In this document: in pieces, positions 8,045 to 16,429 of the stretch
How positions within the stretch are numbered: the first letter of the stretch is position 1
Layout of the letters: each line of letters begins with the position of its first letter
DNA from: Candidatus Gastranaerophilales bacterium
GTDB lineage: Bacteria; Cyanobacteriota; Vampirovibrionia; Gastranaerophilales; Gastranaerophilaceae
Length of the DNA: 63,387 nucleotides
Assembly: GCA_944323035.1 (NCBI GenBank)
Contig: CALUQY010000013.1
Coordinates: 1-63,387 of the forward strand
Reading direction: 5' to 3'
Program-made: the position numbers and the translations under genes
Notes under the pieces: model-generated
What the model saw: the letters and a program-made list of their open reading frames with translations, nothing else
What the model was told of the DNA's origin: nothing
Databases searched by the model: none

Positions 8045-8782
8045 ATGAACTTATACTTTGAATGCAAATCAGGGATTTCAGGTGACATGTCAGTCGCAGC
8101 ATTGCTGGATTTAGGCGCGGACAGGCAAAAACTCGATAGCGCCCTGAAATCAATGAAGCTTGAAAACGAATTCACATATAACATTTCACAGGTTAATATC
8201 AACGCGATAAGAGCAACGGATTTTGATGTAATCCTGCCCGAACATCACCACCACGGGAAACACCATCACCACGAACACCGAAATCTTGATGATGTCAATA
8301 AAATTATAGATAAAACAGATACTACGGAAAATGCAAAAACACTTGCCAAAAAGATTTTCAGAATTGTAGCCGAAGCAGAAGCAAAGGTTCACGCAAAAGA
8401 TATCAAAGACGTACATTTTCACGAAGTCGGTGCTATTGATTCTATTGCGGATATTGTAAGTTTTGCGGTTCTGTTTGACGATTTAGCACCGCAAAAGGTT
8501 TATTTATCTCCTCTGACAGAGGGAACAGGCTTTGTTGAATGCCAGCACGGCAAATTACCGGTTCCGGTACCGGCAGTTTGCGAAATCGCAGCTGCTTATA
8601 AATTACCGCTCAAACTTACAGATAATAATGGTGAAATGGTTACTCCGACAGGTGCTGCTATCGCGGCTGCACTTTATACGGGAGAAACTCTGCCGGAAGA
8701 ATTTATTATAGAAAAAATAGGCTACGGCGCCGGTAAAAGAAAATATGAAAACCCGCTTTTAAGAGTAATGGTTATAAAGTAA
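8045..8782 (+). CDS. larC: LarC nickel insertion protein, LarC1 part only
   Basis: LarC is a CTP-dependent cyclometallase that inserts nickel into the pincer cofactor of lactate racemase. This 245-residue protein starts with ECKSGISGDM, has a histidine-rich stretch (HHHHGKHHHHEH, about residues 61-74), then VHFHEVGAIDSIADI and GNGxMVTPTGAAI-like motifs. It ends (ENPLLRVMVIK) at the point where full-length LarC (about 400 residues) continues into LarC2. In Lactobacillus LarC1 and LarC2 are joined by ribosomal frameshifting; here no LarC2 sequence follows, because the next gene begins 11 nt downstream. It lies 3 nt after the larB remnant, in the same operon. Confidence 0.85.
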   Translation: MNLYFECKSGISGDMSVAALLDLGADRQKLDSALKSMKLENEFTYNISQVNINAIRATDFDVILPEHHHHGKHHHHEHRNLDDVNKIIDKTDTTENAKTLAKKIFRIVAEAEAKVHAKDIKDVHFHEVGAIDSIADIVSFAVLFDDLAPQKVYLSPLTEGTGFVECQHGKLPVPVPAVCEIAAAYKLPLKLTDNNGEMVTPTGAAIAAALYTGETLPEEFIIEKIGYGAGKRKYENPLLRVMVIK

Positions 8783-8793
8783 AGGAGATAAAT

Positions 8794-9864
8794 ATGCACT
8801 TAGGAAATTCAATTATATGTCCCGTAACAGGTATTCCTATGATTATTGCAGCAGGTGCTGCAGCATTCTGGGCATTTAAAAAAAGCAGTTCTCCGTCGCC
8901 TGCTTGCCCTGCTCACGCAGGTCAACCCGCGACTACGCTGTCTAATACGCCACTCAAAAGACTCGCTTGCGTAAGCGGGAGTTGCTCCGTAACTCATTCA
9001 CGACACGTTCCTTATTGCGAGTCTTTCTCGGACAAAAAAACGAAAAAAGATTTTAACAGAGAAAACATTTTACCGACAATCGCTTTGACTTCATTTGTCT
9101 TTGCGCTGCAGATGATTAATTTTTCTATACCTTCAACCGGTTCAAGCGGACATATCGTAGGCGGGCTGCTGCTTGCTGCACTTCTCGGGCCTTATGCCGG
9201 CTTCCTTGCAATCTGTTCCATTTTGCTGATACAGTCCGTATTTTTCGCAGACGGCGGGCTAATGGCTTTAGGATGCAATATTTTTAATATGGGTTTTCTT
9301 GCCTGCTTTGTTGCGTATCCGTTTGTCTATAAACCCCTTGCAGAAAACAGACGCACGGCATTCGGCGCGATTTTAGCTTCAATTATTGCGCTCCAGCTCG
9401 GCTCAATTGCCGTTGTTGCAGAATCTGCCCTGTCAGGTTCTACAAGTGCTGATATCGGGCTTTTTGCAAGTTTAATGCAAAGTATTCACCTTGCAATAGG
9501 TCTTGTTGAAGGCTTATTCACTGCCGCAATTATACTGATTGCACAAAAAACACAGCTTTCAAAGGGGTTTTCTTATACGATTTCCACGCTTTCATTGATT
9601 CTTGCAGGAGTAATCTCACAGTTTGCATCTTCAAAACCGGACGGGCTGGAATGGTCGCTGATTAATATGTCCGATGCTTTCACAGCGCAAACTCAAGGGT
9701 ATATTTATTCAGCATCAGAACTAATACAATCAAAGGCTGCTATATTAGCCCAATTGCCGCCAATTCCGGCGAATATTGCCGGACTGGCTTTGACCGCGTT
9801 ATTGATGATTGCAATATGCAAACTTTTAAGAGGGGAAAAAGCCTCCGTCTATGAACAACAATAA
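8794..9864 (+). CDS. CbiM/NikM-type nickel (or cobalt) ECF transporter component with in-frame repeat insertion
   Basis: This 356-residue multi-spanning membrane protein has the characteristic N-terminus with His2 (MHLGNS...CPVTGIPM), which folds back to bind the metal, and the later motifs FADGGLMALGCNIFNMG and PDGLEWS. The lar neighbourhood makes nickel the likely substrate. Residues about 30-81 are not transporter sequence: they are a 153-bp copy of the dispersed palindromic repeat, exactly 51 codons and stop-free, sitting in the loop after the first membrane helix (before KKDFNRENILPTIALTSF). No ATPase or T component lies nearby. It overlaps larE by 14 nt, indicating translational coupling. 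Confidence 0.85.
   Translation: MHLGNSIICPVTGIPMIIAAGAAAFWAFKKSSSPSPACPAHAGQPATTLSNTPLKRLACVSGSCSVTHSRHVPYCESFSDKKTKKDFNRENILPTIALTSFVFALQMINFSIPSTGSSGHIVGGLLLAALLGPYAGFLAICSILLIQSVFFADGGLMALGCNIFNMGFLACFVAYPFVYKPLAENRRTAFGAILASIIALQLGSIAVVAESALSGSTSADIGLFASLMQSIHLAIGLVEGLFTAAIILIAQKTQLSKGFSYTISTLSLILAGVISQFASSKPDGLEWSLINMSDAFTAQTQGYIYSASELIQSKAAILAQLPPIPANIAGLALTALLMIAICKLLRGEKASVYEQQ
8882..9034 (+). repeat. modular palindromic repeat, copy C, inside a gene
   Basis: Short form, 153 bp, in the coding strand of the nikM/cbiM-like gene. The core stem AAAGACTCGC/GCGAGTCTTT is perfect. Its translation (TPLKRLACVSGS...HSRHVPYCESFSDKK) has no stop, and its length is a multiple of three, so the host reading frame is kept. 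Confidence 0.9.
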
Positions 9865-10636
9865 ATTTTATGAACTCAATAAATACCTGCATACACTGGG
9901 AGAGCAAGGCATTTGCCTTGCTTTTTCCGGCGGCATAGACAGCGCCCTGCTTCTCGTATTATGTAAAAATCTGAATATAACCGCCGTAACATTTCAATCC
10001 CCGCTTCAAACCGAGGAAGAAATTGATTTTACTGCCGATTTTTGTAAAAAATACAACGTCAGCCAAAAAATCATCACGCTTAACCCTCTTGAAGATGATA
10101 AAATTGTTTTAAATCCGAAAGACAGATGTTATTACTGCAAACGATTACTTTTTGAGAGAATTAAGGACTTTGCAGCGGGCATGAAGCTTACAAATATCAT
10201 TGACGGAACAAATTTTGATGATTTAAACGCATACAGACCAGGTTTGAAAGCTTTGCAGGAACTCGGTATTCTCTCCCCGTTTGCCCTTTTTAAGATTACT
10301 AAAGAAGAAATCAGAAGTTATGCAAAATCTCTCGGGCTTGAGATTTTCAATAAACCCTCAACCCCGTGCCTTGCAACACGTTTTCCTTATGACACGCGAT
10401 TAGACCTTGACTCAATTGAGCGCGTTAAAAAGAGTGAAAAATACTTAAAGGGAATCGGATTTACTGAAAACAGGGTTCGTCATCACGGGAATATTGCGCG
10501 GATTGAAATCAGACCGGAAAATTTTACAGAATTTTTACAACACAGCCGTGAAATAAACGCGAAATTTAAACATCTGGGCTTTACCTACGTGACGCTTGAC
10601 ATAGAAGGCCTGCGCAGCGGCAGCATGGACTTATGA
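9851..10636 (+). CDS. larE: LarE, ATP-dependent sulfur transferase of nickel-pincer cofactor synthesis
   Basis: LarE adenylates a carboxylate of the LarB product and adds sulfur. This 261-residue protein has the PP-loop FSGGIDSALL (residues 25-34), a CYYC pair (C93, C96) and the TPCLATRFPY motif with C173, at the position of the sacrificial or cluster-binding cysteine of known LarE proteins. Length and ends look complete (C-terminal LDIEGLRSGSMDL). It overlaps the transporter gene. With larB broken, larC short and larA absent, LarE may be a survivor of a decaying pathway, or may serve a cofactor whose other genes lie elsewhere. Confidence 0.88.
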   Translation: MNNNKFYELNKYLHTLGEQGICLAFSGGIDSALLLVLCKNLNITAVTFQSPLQTEEEIDFTADFCKKYNVSQKIITLNPLEDDKIVLNPKDRCYYCKRLLFERIKDFAAGMKLTNIIDGTNFDDLNAYRPGLKALQELGILSPFALFKITKEEIRSYAKSLGLEIFNKPSTPCLATRFPYDTRLDLDSIERVKKSEKYLKGIGFTENRVRHHGNIARIEIRPENFTEFLQHSREINAKFKHLGFTYVTLDIEGLRSGSMDL

Positions 10637-10715
10637 TTATTCTAGCCGCCTTAACTATATAAAACTGCATAACCGGTTAATATAAATTCCGTATTGAGAT
10701 TTTAATATTAATCGT

Positions 10716-13325
10716 ATGTTAAAAAATATCATAATTTTTGTTACACTTATATCTTTTTTCTACGGTTGTGCGGCCTGTGCACAAAATATCAACGTAGATA
10801 ATTTTGATGAACTTATAACTTCTACCCCGAATAGCGGTGATACAATAACTTTTACCAGAAATTTGGATGCTGATTCTTCAATTGGGAATCACTTTATTAA
10901 TTTGGATATCAACTTCGAGGGGAATAACTATTCTATTTACGGGAATAATGAATTTGGCGGTTTTATTTTAAATCAGGATACACTTTTTCATCAGATTGGT
11001 ATGCGAAACTGTCAGGGACAATCTTACGGGAGTTCAAAATTCGCCGGTGCGATTTACAACAACGGCGGCCAAACGGATATTCAGGATTCCATTTTCAGCG
11101 AAAATTTTACGGATGCAGGCGGATTTAATTTTAGTGTAGGCGGGGCTATTTACAATCTAAATGACGGTTCTATTGATATAAATAACAGCCAATTTATCAA
11201 TAATTATACCTATGGCGGTTCTTCCTACGGCGGCGCGATTGCAAACGGCTACAATTCCGGTACCGAAACCATTATGCACATAAATAATTCTGTATTCAAC
11301 GATAATCATTCCTATGGCAGCGTCACACCTTATGGCGGCGCAATCTATAACAATAGTCAAATATTTATAAGTAACAGCTCTTTAGAAGGTAATTATGCAG
11401 AAGGTGAGGACGGTATTTTCGGCTACGGCGGAGCACTGTATAATCTTGATTATATGAATATTTCAAATTCAACAATAAAAGATAATTACGCAAAAGGCGG
11501 CGAAAACGCTCTGACCTTTGGCGGCGCAATATTTAATGACAAAACACTTATTATAGACAGTTCCCAAATAAGCGGCAACCATACTGATACCCCGTTTTTT
11601 GCAGCCGGTGGTGCTATATTTAATTCAACCAATGCCGCCGCTGAAATAAAAAATTCCACGATTGAAAACAACTATATTTCAACGTCCGCGCAGAATGGAA
11701 ACGGCGGAGCCATTTATAACGCGGGCGTTTTAACCGTTGAAAATACCACTTTCAAAAATAATACCGACCACACCGGCGAATTAAACGATATTTATAACGA
11801 TACAACAGGAACAATAAATTTTGACGGAAACGGTGCAAGCACTATTTTAAGCGGTATTGCCGGAAGCGGCGACATCACTAAACGCGGAAGCGGAAGTTTA
11901 AATCTCGGCGGGAAAAACGAAAATTTTACCGGTAACTTTACACTCGCTAAGGGGGATTTAAACCTGCTTGCCGGTGGAAGCTACTTTAACGCTCAAAATA
12001 CAAGATTCGATAACGGCGTAAATTTTAATATGCAAAACAACGAAATTGACAGCGTAAATTTCGGGGATTTAACATTATCCGGTACAAGCAATATTCAGGC
12101 AGACGTTAATTTAAATAACAATACAATGGATAGAATTAACGCTAATTCTGTCACCGGCACAGGTGATATCTGTGTAAACAGTCTGCTTTTTCAGGGAGAA
12201 GAGTTGAAAGGTAATAATGTTTCTATCCCGTTTGCAGATGCAGCTCTCAAGGATTACGTGAGTTACACCCCTCAGAATGTTGAAACACCAATATTTAATT
12301 ATAGTTCAAGCTATGATTCCGGAAACGGACATTTTAATTTTACACGTGGCGGCTTAAATTCCTCAACCTTTGTACCCGGAGTTGCCGCGCAGCTTGCCGG
12401 ATATCTTACGCAAATCGACACATATAAAAATGTCTTTGCGAATCTTGATATGGTAATGATTACCCCGCCTGATTATGCTAAAGGTTATCATAATAACAAC
12501 AGAGTTGCAAACGCGTCATCCCAATTTTCTTTTTCACCGCTGACAATGCCGGAAAACAGAAACGGCATCTGGTTTAAGCCGTATTCAACATTTGAACGTG
12601 TCGGGCTAAAAAACGGGCCAAGTGTATCAAATGTATCTTACGGAAGTATGTTTGGCGGGGAAAGCGGAGTTGAGAGGATTAAAAACGGCTGGTCGCGAAT
12701 TTACGGGGCATATCTTTCATACAACGGCTCGCATCAGGCTTTTCAGGGAAACAGTATCTATAACAACGGCGGCTTAATCGGTGCGGATGCAGTATTTTAT
12801 AAAGGCAATTTCTTTACCGCATGGACGGCAAATGTCGGTGCTAATTCGGCAGAAGCCTCGACAAAATTCGGACGTGATAATTTTGCCATGTTAAACACAG
12901 GGATTGCCGAAAAAACCGGATATAACTTTGAACTTTTTGAACGCAAACTGATTGTACAGCCCAGCCTTTTGATGTCGTATAGTTTTATAAACACCTTCAA
13001 TTACACGACCCAATCCGGAGTGCACATGGACGCGGATCCGCTGCATGCTATTCATATTGAACCGGAAATAAAATTAATCGGGAATTTTAAAAACTATTTT
13101 CAGCCGTATATAAGTGTTTCAATGGTCTGGAACATTATGGATCAAACGCATTTCAAAGCAAATGATGTTTACCTGCCGGATTTATCGGTTAAACCTTTTG
13201 TGCAGTATGGCGCGGGTATTCAAAAGCGCTGGGGCGAAAGAGTAACCGGATTTCTGGAAGGAATGATACGAAACGGCGGCAGAAACGGTATTGCGTTAAT
13301 GTTCGGATTGCGAATAAGTCTTTAA
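10716..13325 (+). CDS. Pmp-like autotransporter adhesin
   Basis: An 869-residue secreted outer-membrane protein. A signal peptide (residues 1-22, IIIFVTLISFFYGCAACA) precedes a right-handed beta-helix passenger with repeated GGAIYN / FGGAIFN / NSxFxxN units (about residues 100-370), the pattern of chlamydial polymorphic membrane proteins. A linker is followed by an autotransporter barrel of about 265 residues (NGIWFKPYSTFERVG to GIALMFGLRISL). The C-terminus ends on a beta-strand with alternating hydrophobic residues, as barrel assembly requires. It is monocistronic; a weak AT-rich region precedes the ATG. Passenger function is likely adhesion (inference). Confidence 0.85.
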   Translation: MLKNIIIFVTLISFFYGCAACAQNINVDNFDELITSTPNSGDTITFTRNLDADSSIGNHFINLDINFEGNNYSIYGNNEFGGFILNQDTLFHQIGMRNCQGQSYGSSKFAGAIYNNGGQTDIQDSIFSENFTDAGGFNFSVGGAIYNLNDGSIDINNSQFINNYTYGGSSYGGAIANGYNSGTETIMHINNSVFNDNHSYGSVTPYGGAIYNNSQIFISNSSLEGNYAEGEDGIFGYGGALYNLDYMNISNSTIKDNYAKGGENALTFGGAIFNDKTLIIDSSQISGNHTDTPFFAAGGAIFNSTNAAAEIKNSTIENNYISTSAQNGNGGAIYNAGVLTVENTTFKNNTDHTGELNDIYNDTTGTINFDGNGASTILSGIAGSGDITKRGSGSLNLGGKNENFTGNFTLAKGDLNLLAGGSYFNAQNTRFDNGVNFNMQNNEIDSVNFGDLTLSGTSNIQADVNLNNNTMDRINANSVTGTGDICVNSLLFQGEELKGNNVSIPFADAALKDYVSYTPQNVETPIFNYSSSYDSGNGHFNFTRGGLNSSTFVPGVAAQLAGYLTQIDTYKNVFANLDMVMITPPDYAKGYHNNNRVANASSQFSFSPLTMPENRNGIWFKPYSTFERVGLKNGPSVSNVSYGSMFGGESGVERIKNGWSRIYGAYLSYNGSHQAFQGNSIYNNGGLIGADAVFYKGNFFTAWTANVGANSAEASTKFGRDNFAMLNTGIAEKTGYNFELFERKLIVQPSLLMSYSFINTFNYTTQSGVHMDADPLHAIHIEPEIKLIGNFKNYFQPYISVSMVWNIMDQTHFKANDVYLPDLSVKPFVQYGAGIQKRWGERVTGFLEGMIRNGGRNGIALMFGLRISL

Positions 13326-13440
13326 AATACCTATTGATTTTTTTTAGATTTTTGATGTAGAATATATTTATAAATTGAATAAAAACTCCTCGGGACGTAA
13401 GGATGATGTAGTTTTATCATAGGTGCGGCGCGGGGTGTAG

Positions 13441-13557
13441 TATCGGAATGTAGCACTCTGCCGACGAGAACGATTAAGTATCGTTCGAGGAGAGGTGGGA
13501 GCGCACTGCGAAGCAGGCGTTACCAAGCTGCAAATAACAATTAAATATAAAATTTAT
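13441..13557. repeat. palindromic insertion between duplicated tRNA-Pro 5' ends
   Basis: TATCGGAATGTAGC at 13441-13454 is repeated exactly at 13555-13568, the start of tRNA-Pro. Between them lies a CACTCTGCCGA...GAGAGG module (hairpin GAACGAT/ATCGTTC) related to the module in repeat copies A, D and E, and TACCAAGCTGC (13521-13531), an exact inverted copy of the tRNA D-arm (13569-13579). Confidence 0.65.
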
Positions 13558-13631
13558 CGGAATGTAGCGCAGCTTGGTAGCGCACCGTGTTCGGGTCGCG
13601 GGGGTCGCAGGTTCGAATCCTGTCATTCCGA
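13558..13631 (+). tRNA. tRNA-Pro (CGG)
   Basis: Cloverleaf: acceptor CGGAATG/CATTCCG with discriminator A, D-arm GCGC...GCGC, anticodon stem CCGTG/CGCGG around loop TTCGGGT (anticodon CGG), T-arm GCAGG TTCGAAT CCTGT. A T-run follows immediately (ATTTTTTG). Confidence 0.95.
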
Positions 13632-13648
13632 TTTTTTGTCCGAAAAAT

Positions 13649-15019
13649 TTACCCGACAGGCAGGATTATAGAAAATGTTGTTCCCTTATCTATTTCGCTT
13701 TTAACCTCAACGGTTCCGTGATGTAATATTGCGATATTTTTCACGATAGCTAATCCAAGACCTGTACCGCCGGTGGCACGGCTTCTTGCCTTGTCAACCC
13801 GATAAAAACGCTCAAAAATTCTATCAAGATGTTCCGGCGCAATTCCGGCTCCGTAGTCAGTAACATCAATGCGGACATTGCTGTCTGTTTTTGTCAATTT
13901 TACATCAATAATGTCACTATGCGAATATTTATAAGCATTGATTATCAAATTAAGTACAGCCTGCTCAATTAACTGATCATTACCAAATATTTCAATATCA
14001 GCATTGGCGATGAGGTTAATCTTAACCGGTTTAAGATTAAGGTGTAATATCGCGTTATTAATCAATTCATTTAAATTGAATTGCGAAAAATGTTTTTCTT
14101 CATTTGTCTGACTGTCCTCTATTTTAGCTAGAGCCAGAATATCATTAATAAGATTGTTCAGCCGTTTTGCCTGAAAGGCCAGAATATTAAGACAGTCAAC
14201 ATCCTGTTTTTCTGCATAATCATTTTTTGTTTCTAAAAGTTCAACGGCAGAAGTTATGGCTGTCAGAGGAGTTTTAACTTCATGGGAAACATTTGCAATA
14301 AAATCTTTTCGGAATTCTTCGAGCTGACGGAGCCTTATTATCTGATTTTTCAACTTATGCGCCATAATGCTCACCGCGCCTGCCAGTTCGTGCAAAATTC
14401 TGCTTTCGGGCAGTTCAATTTCCGTATCCAGATCGCCTTTGGCAATGCTTACGACCTGTTTTTGCAATGTGTTAAACGGTATCTGGATTTTCAGGACAAT
14501 AAATATCGTACACAGAAGTAAAAATATAAAACTGGACACAAAAAATATAATAATGTTCCACTGCGCTCCGGCCAAAATTTTTACTACCGGAGCTTCGGAA
14601 AGTATCAATTCTATATAGTATTTTGTATTATCGGCAATAACATAGCCGGAATAAACCATATTTTTTTCTTTAAGACGCAGTGCATTTGAACGAGTAATAA
14701 CACCTTCCGGGATTTTTTCTTCAGGTTTAGAATCCGCTATTACATTTTTTCTATCCCCGTCCAGAACTCTTATTCTGAAATCAGGATCATCTTTAAAATC
14801 TTCGCAATAACTTTTAACTATATCAAAATCTTTAGTAGCAAGATACGGTTTAAGCGCCCATTCAACCTGTTTATAAAAAATTCTTATCTCTGAATGTTCC
14901 TCTTTCATATACGAACTATTAAAATCTATAATATGATTCAACGTCATAAGTACAGAAATTAAAACGAACACTGCACCGTATAACGGTAAAGAGATTAAGA
15001 ATTTATCGCGTTTTTTCAT
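13649..15019 (-). CDS. sensor histidine kinase (PhoR-like)
   Basis: A 456-residue membrane kinase. It has two membrane helices (about residues 9-27 and 155-176) enclosing a periplasmic sensor of about 125 residues, a HAMP-like linker (IPFNTLQKQVVSIAKGDL), an HisKA box with the phosphorylated histidine (FIANVSHEVKTPLTAI), and an ATPase domain with N box (LIINAYKYSH), G1 DYGAGI and G2 GGTGLGLAIVKNI. Its gene lies 6 nt after the response regulator gene in transcription order, forming a standard two-component operon. The sensed signal is not evident. The layout resembles PhoR/NblS-type kinases. Confidence 0.9.
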   Translation of the reverse strand: MKKRDKFLISLPLYGAVFVLISVLMTLNHIIDFNSSYMKEEHSEIRIFYKQVEWALKPYLATKDFDIVKSYCEDFKDDPDFRIRVLDGDRKNVIADSKPEEKIPEGVITRSNALRLKEKNMVYSGYVIADNTKYYIELILSEAPVVKILAGAQWNIIIFFVSSFIFLLLCTIFIVLKIQIPFNTLQKQVVSIAKGDLDTEIELPESRILHELAGAVSIMAHKLKNQIIRLRQLEEFRKDFIANVSHEVKTPLTAITSAVELLETKNDYAEKQDVDCLNILAFQAKRLNNLINDILALAKIEDSQTNEEKHFSQFNLNELINNAILHLNLKPVKINLIANADIEIFGNDQLIEQAVLNLIINAYKYSHSDIIDVKLTKTDSNVRIDVTDYGAGIAPEHLDRIFERFYRVDKARSRATGGTGLGLAIVKNIAILHHGTVEVKSEIDKGTTFSIILPVG

Positions 15020-15025
15020 TCATTG

Positions 15026-15721
15026 CTAACTTTCTTCTTTTAATTTATACCCTACACCGCGGACTGTCAAAATATTTGCGCCGAAATCCCCTAATTTTTT
15101 ACGAAGGTTAACAATCTGAACGTCAATAGCTCTTTCTGCAATATCGAACCCGTCGTCCCCTCTTAAAACATTTAAAAGCTGCGAGCGCGAATACACCCTG
15201 CCGGGATTTTGAACGAAAAGTTTCATTATCTCAAATTCACTGTAGGTGAGATTAACTTCCTTACCGTTAAGTTTTGCCACCTGCGTACCGGAATTTATTG
15301 AGAATTCCTTGTAGAATATTGTGTCAGACTGACTGTCAACCATACCGTTTGAAAGCTGTGCCCGGATTCTTGCAAGCAAAACCTTGTTGCTGAAAGGTTT
15401 GGTAATGTAATCAATTGCTCCGTTTTCAAAGCCTTGCAATACATCTTCCTCAAGACGTCTTGCCGTTAGCATAATAATTTTTACAGCATTGAACCTCGGG
15501 TTATGTTTGATATGCTTGCACAAAGTCAGTCCGTCCATCCCCGGAAGCATTACATCCAAAAGCACAATCTCCGGCATCCATTGCTCAATGATATTAAGGG
15601 CGGTTATCCCGTCACCGGCGAACTTAACATTGTTGAACCCGCCGGAACTAAGTACCATACCAATTAACTGGCTGATACTTTCCTCATCTTCCACTACTAA
15701 AATTTTACTATTCTCTATCAT
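15026..15721 (-). CDS. OmpR/PhoB-family response regulator
   Basis: A 231-residue protein with a receiver domain (acidic pocket VVEDEE, phospho-acceptor in IVLLDVMLPGMDG, conserved Lys in YITKPFSNKVL) and a C-terminal winged-helix DNA-binding domain (LTYSEFEIMKLFVQNPGRVYSR ... IDVQIVNLRKKLG ... VRGVGYKL). It is the first gene of the two-component operon with the kinase downstream. The receiver is complete, so it should be phosphorylated by that kinase. Targets unknown. Confidence 0.93.
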   Translation of the reverse strand: MIENSKILVVEDEESISQLIGMVLSSGGFNNVKFAGDGITALNIIEQWMPEIVLLDVMLPGMDGLTLCKHIKHNPRFNAVKIIMLTARRLEEDVLQGFENGAIDYITKPFSNKVLLARIRAQLSNGMVDSQSDTIFYKEFSINSGTQVAKLNGKEVNLTYSEFEIMKLFVQNPGRVYSRSQLLNVLRGDDGFDIAERAIDVQIVNLRKKLGDFGANILTVRGVGYKLKEES

Positions 15722-15843
15722 ATTATTAATAATATATTACAACATTATTAGTATTTTGTTAATATCCCTGATAACTAGCTTTGCAGAGAATAATAAATAA
15801 ATGTCTTTCCGTCAAAATACTGACAAAAGAAAGGCGGTACAAA

Positions 15844-16353
15844 ATGATTAGTCAAAAACTTGAAAAAGCTTTAAATGAACAGCTTAACTATGAACTCTAT
15901 TCGGCATATCTCTATTTTTCTATGAAAGCATATTTTTCTAAAAGTGCCTGGTGTGGCTTTCGTCAATGGATGTGCGTTCAGGCCCACGAAGAAATGGAAC
16001 ATGCTATGGGAATTTTTCACTACTTAATCGAACGCTGCGGAACGGTGGAACTTGAACCGATTGCAAAGCCCGAACACGAATGGCCAGACGCACTTGCGGT
16101 TTTTGAAGCAGCTTACAACCACGAAAAAACGGTTACGGCAAAGATTAACGAACTGTTTGACATTATGGAAGAAGAAAAAGACCGTGCGGCTCTATCATTC
16201 CTCGATTGGTATTTAAAAGAACAGGTTGAAGAAGAACGCAATGCAAAAGTAATTTTAGAAAAATTAAAATTCATCGGTGAGGACAAAACCGCTCTCATGA
16301 TGCTTAATGAAGATTTGATGAAAAGAGAAATTCACCAGCACGATATTAAATAA
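15844..16353 (+). CDS. bacterial ferritin
   Basis: This 169-residue iron-storage protein forms four-helix subunits that oxidise Fe(II) and store iron as a ferric core. Di-iron ligands are visible in NEQLNYELYSAYLYF and HEEMEHAMG, with further Glu in KEQVEEERNAKVI. The start at 15844 is chosen because AAAGGCGG lies just upstream and the protein begins MISQKLEKALNEQ, as ferritins do. A strong terminator follows at 16375. Confidence 0.93.
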   Translation: MISQKLEKALNEQLNYELYSAYLYFSMKAYFSKSAWCGFRQWMCVQAHEEMEHAMGIFHYLIERCGTVELEPIAKPEHEWPDALAVFEAAYNHEKTVTAKINELFDIMEEEKDRAALSFLDWYLKEQVEEERNAKVILEKLKFIGEDKTALMMLNEDLMKREIHQHDIK

Positions 16354-16374
16354 GGTGCTGAAGCCTTATAATAA

Positions 16375-16405
16375 GGGCGGAGCCAATAGGCTCCGCCCTC
16401 TTTTT
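16375..16405 (+). terminator. strong intrinsic terminator
   Basis: Ten-bp stem GGGCGGAGCC/GGCTCCGCCC with an AATA loop, then CTCTTTTTC. It ends ferritin transcription; the stem also lies just past the fabG stop on the other strand, though with a poorer T-run there. Confidence 0.9.
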
Positions 16406-16429
16406 CTTATATCTTTATCAATTTGGTTA

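Noticed and set aside
8238-8280. Engineered His-tag in larC
   Set aside because: Histidine-rich stretches are natural in LarC and related nickel proteins.
13388-13454. A second tRNA-like gene before tRNA-Pro
   Set aside because: Only 14 nt of the tRNA start are present and no cloverleaf can be folded.
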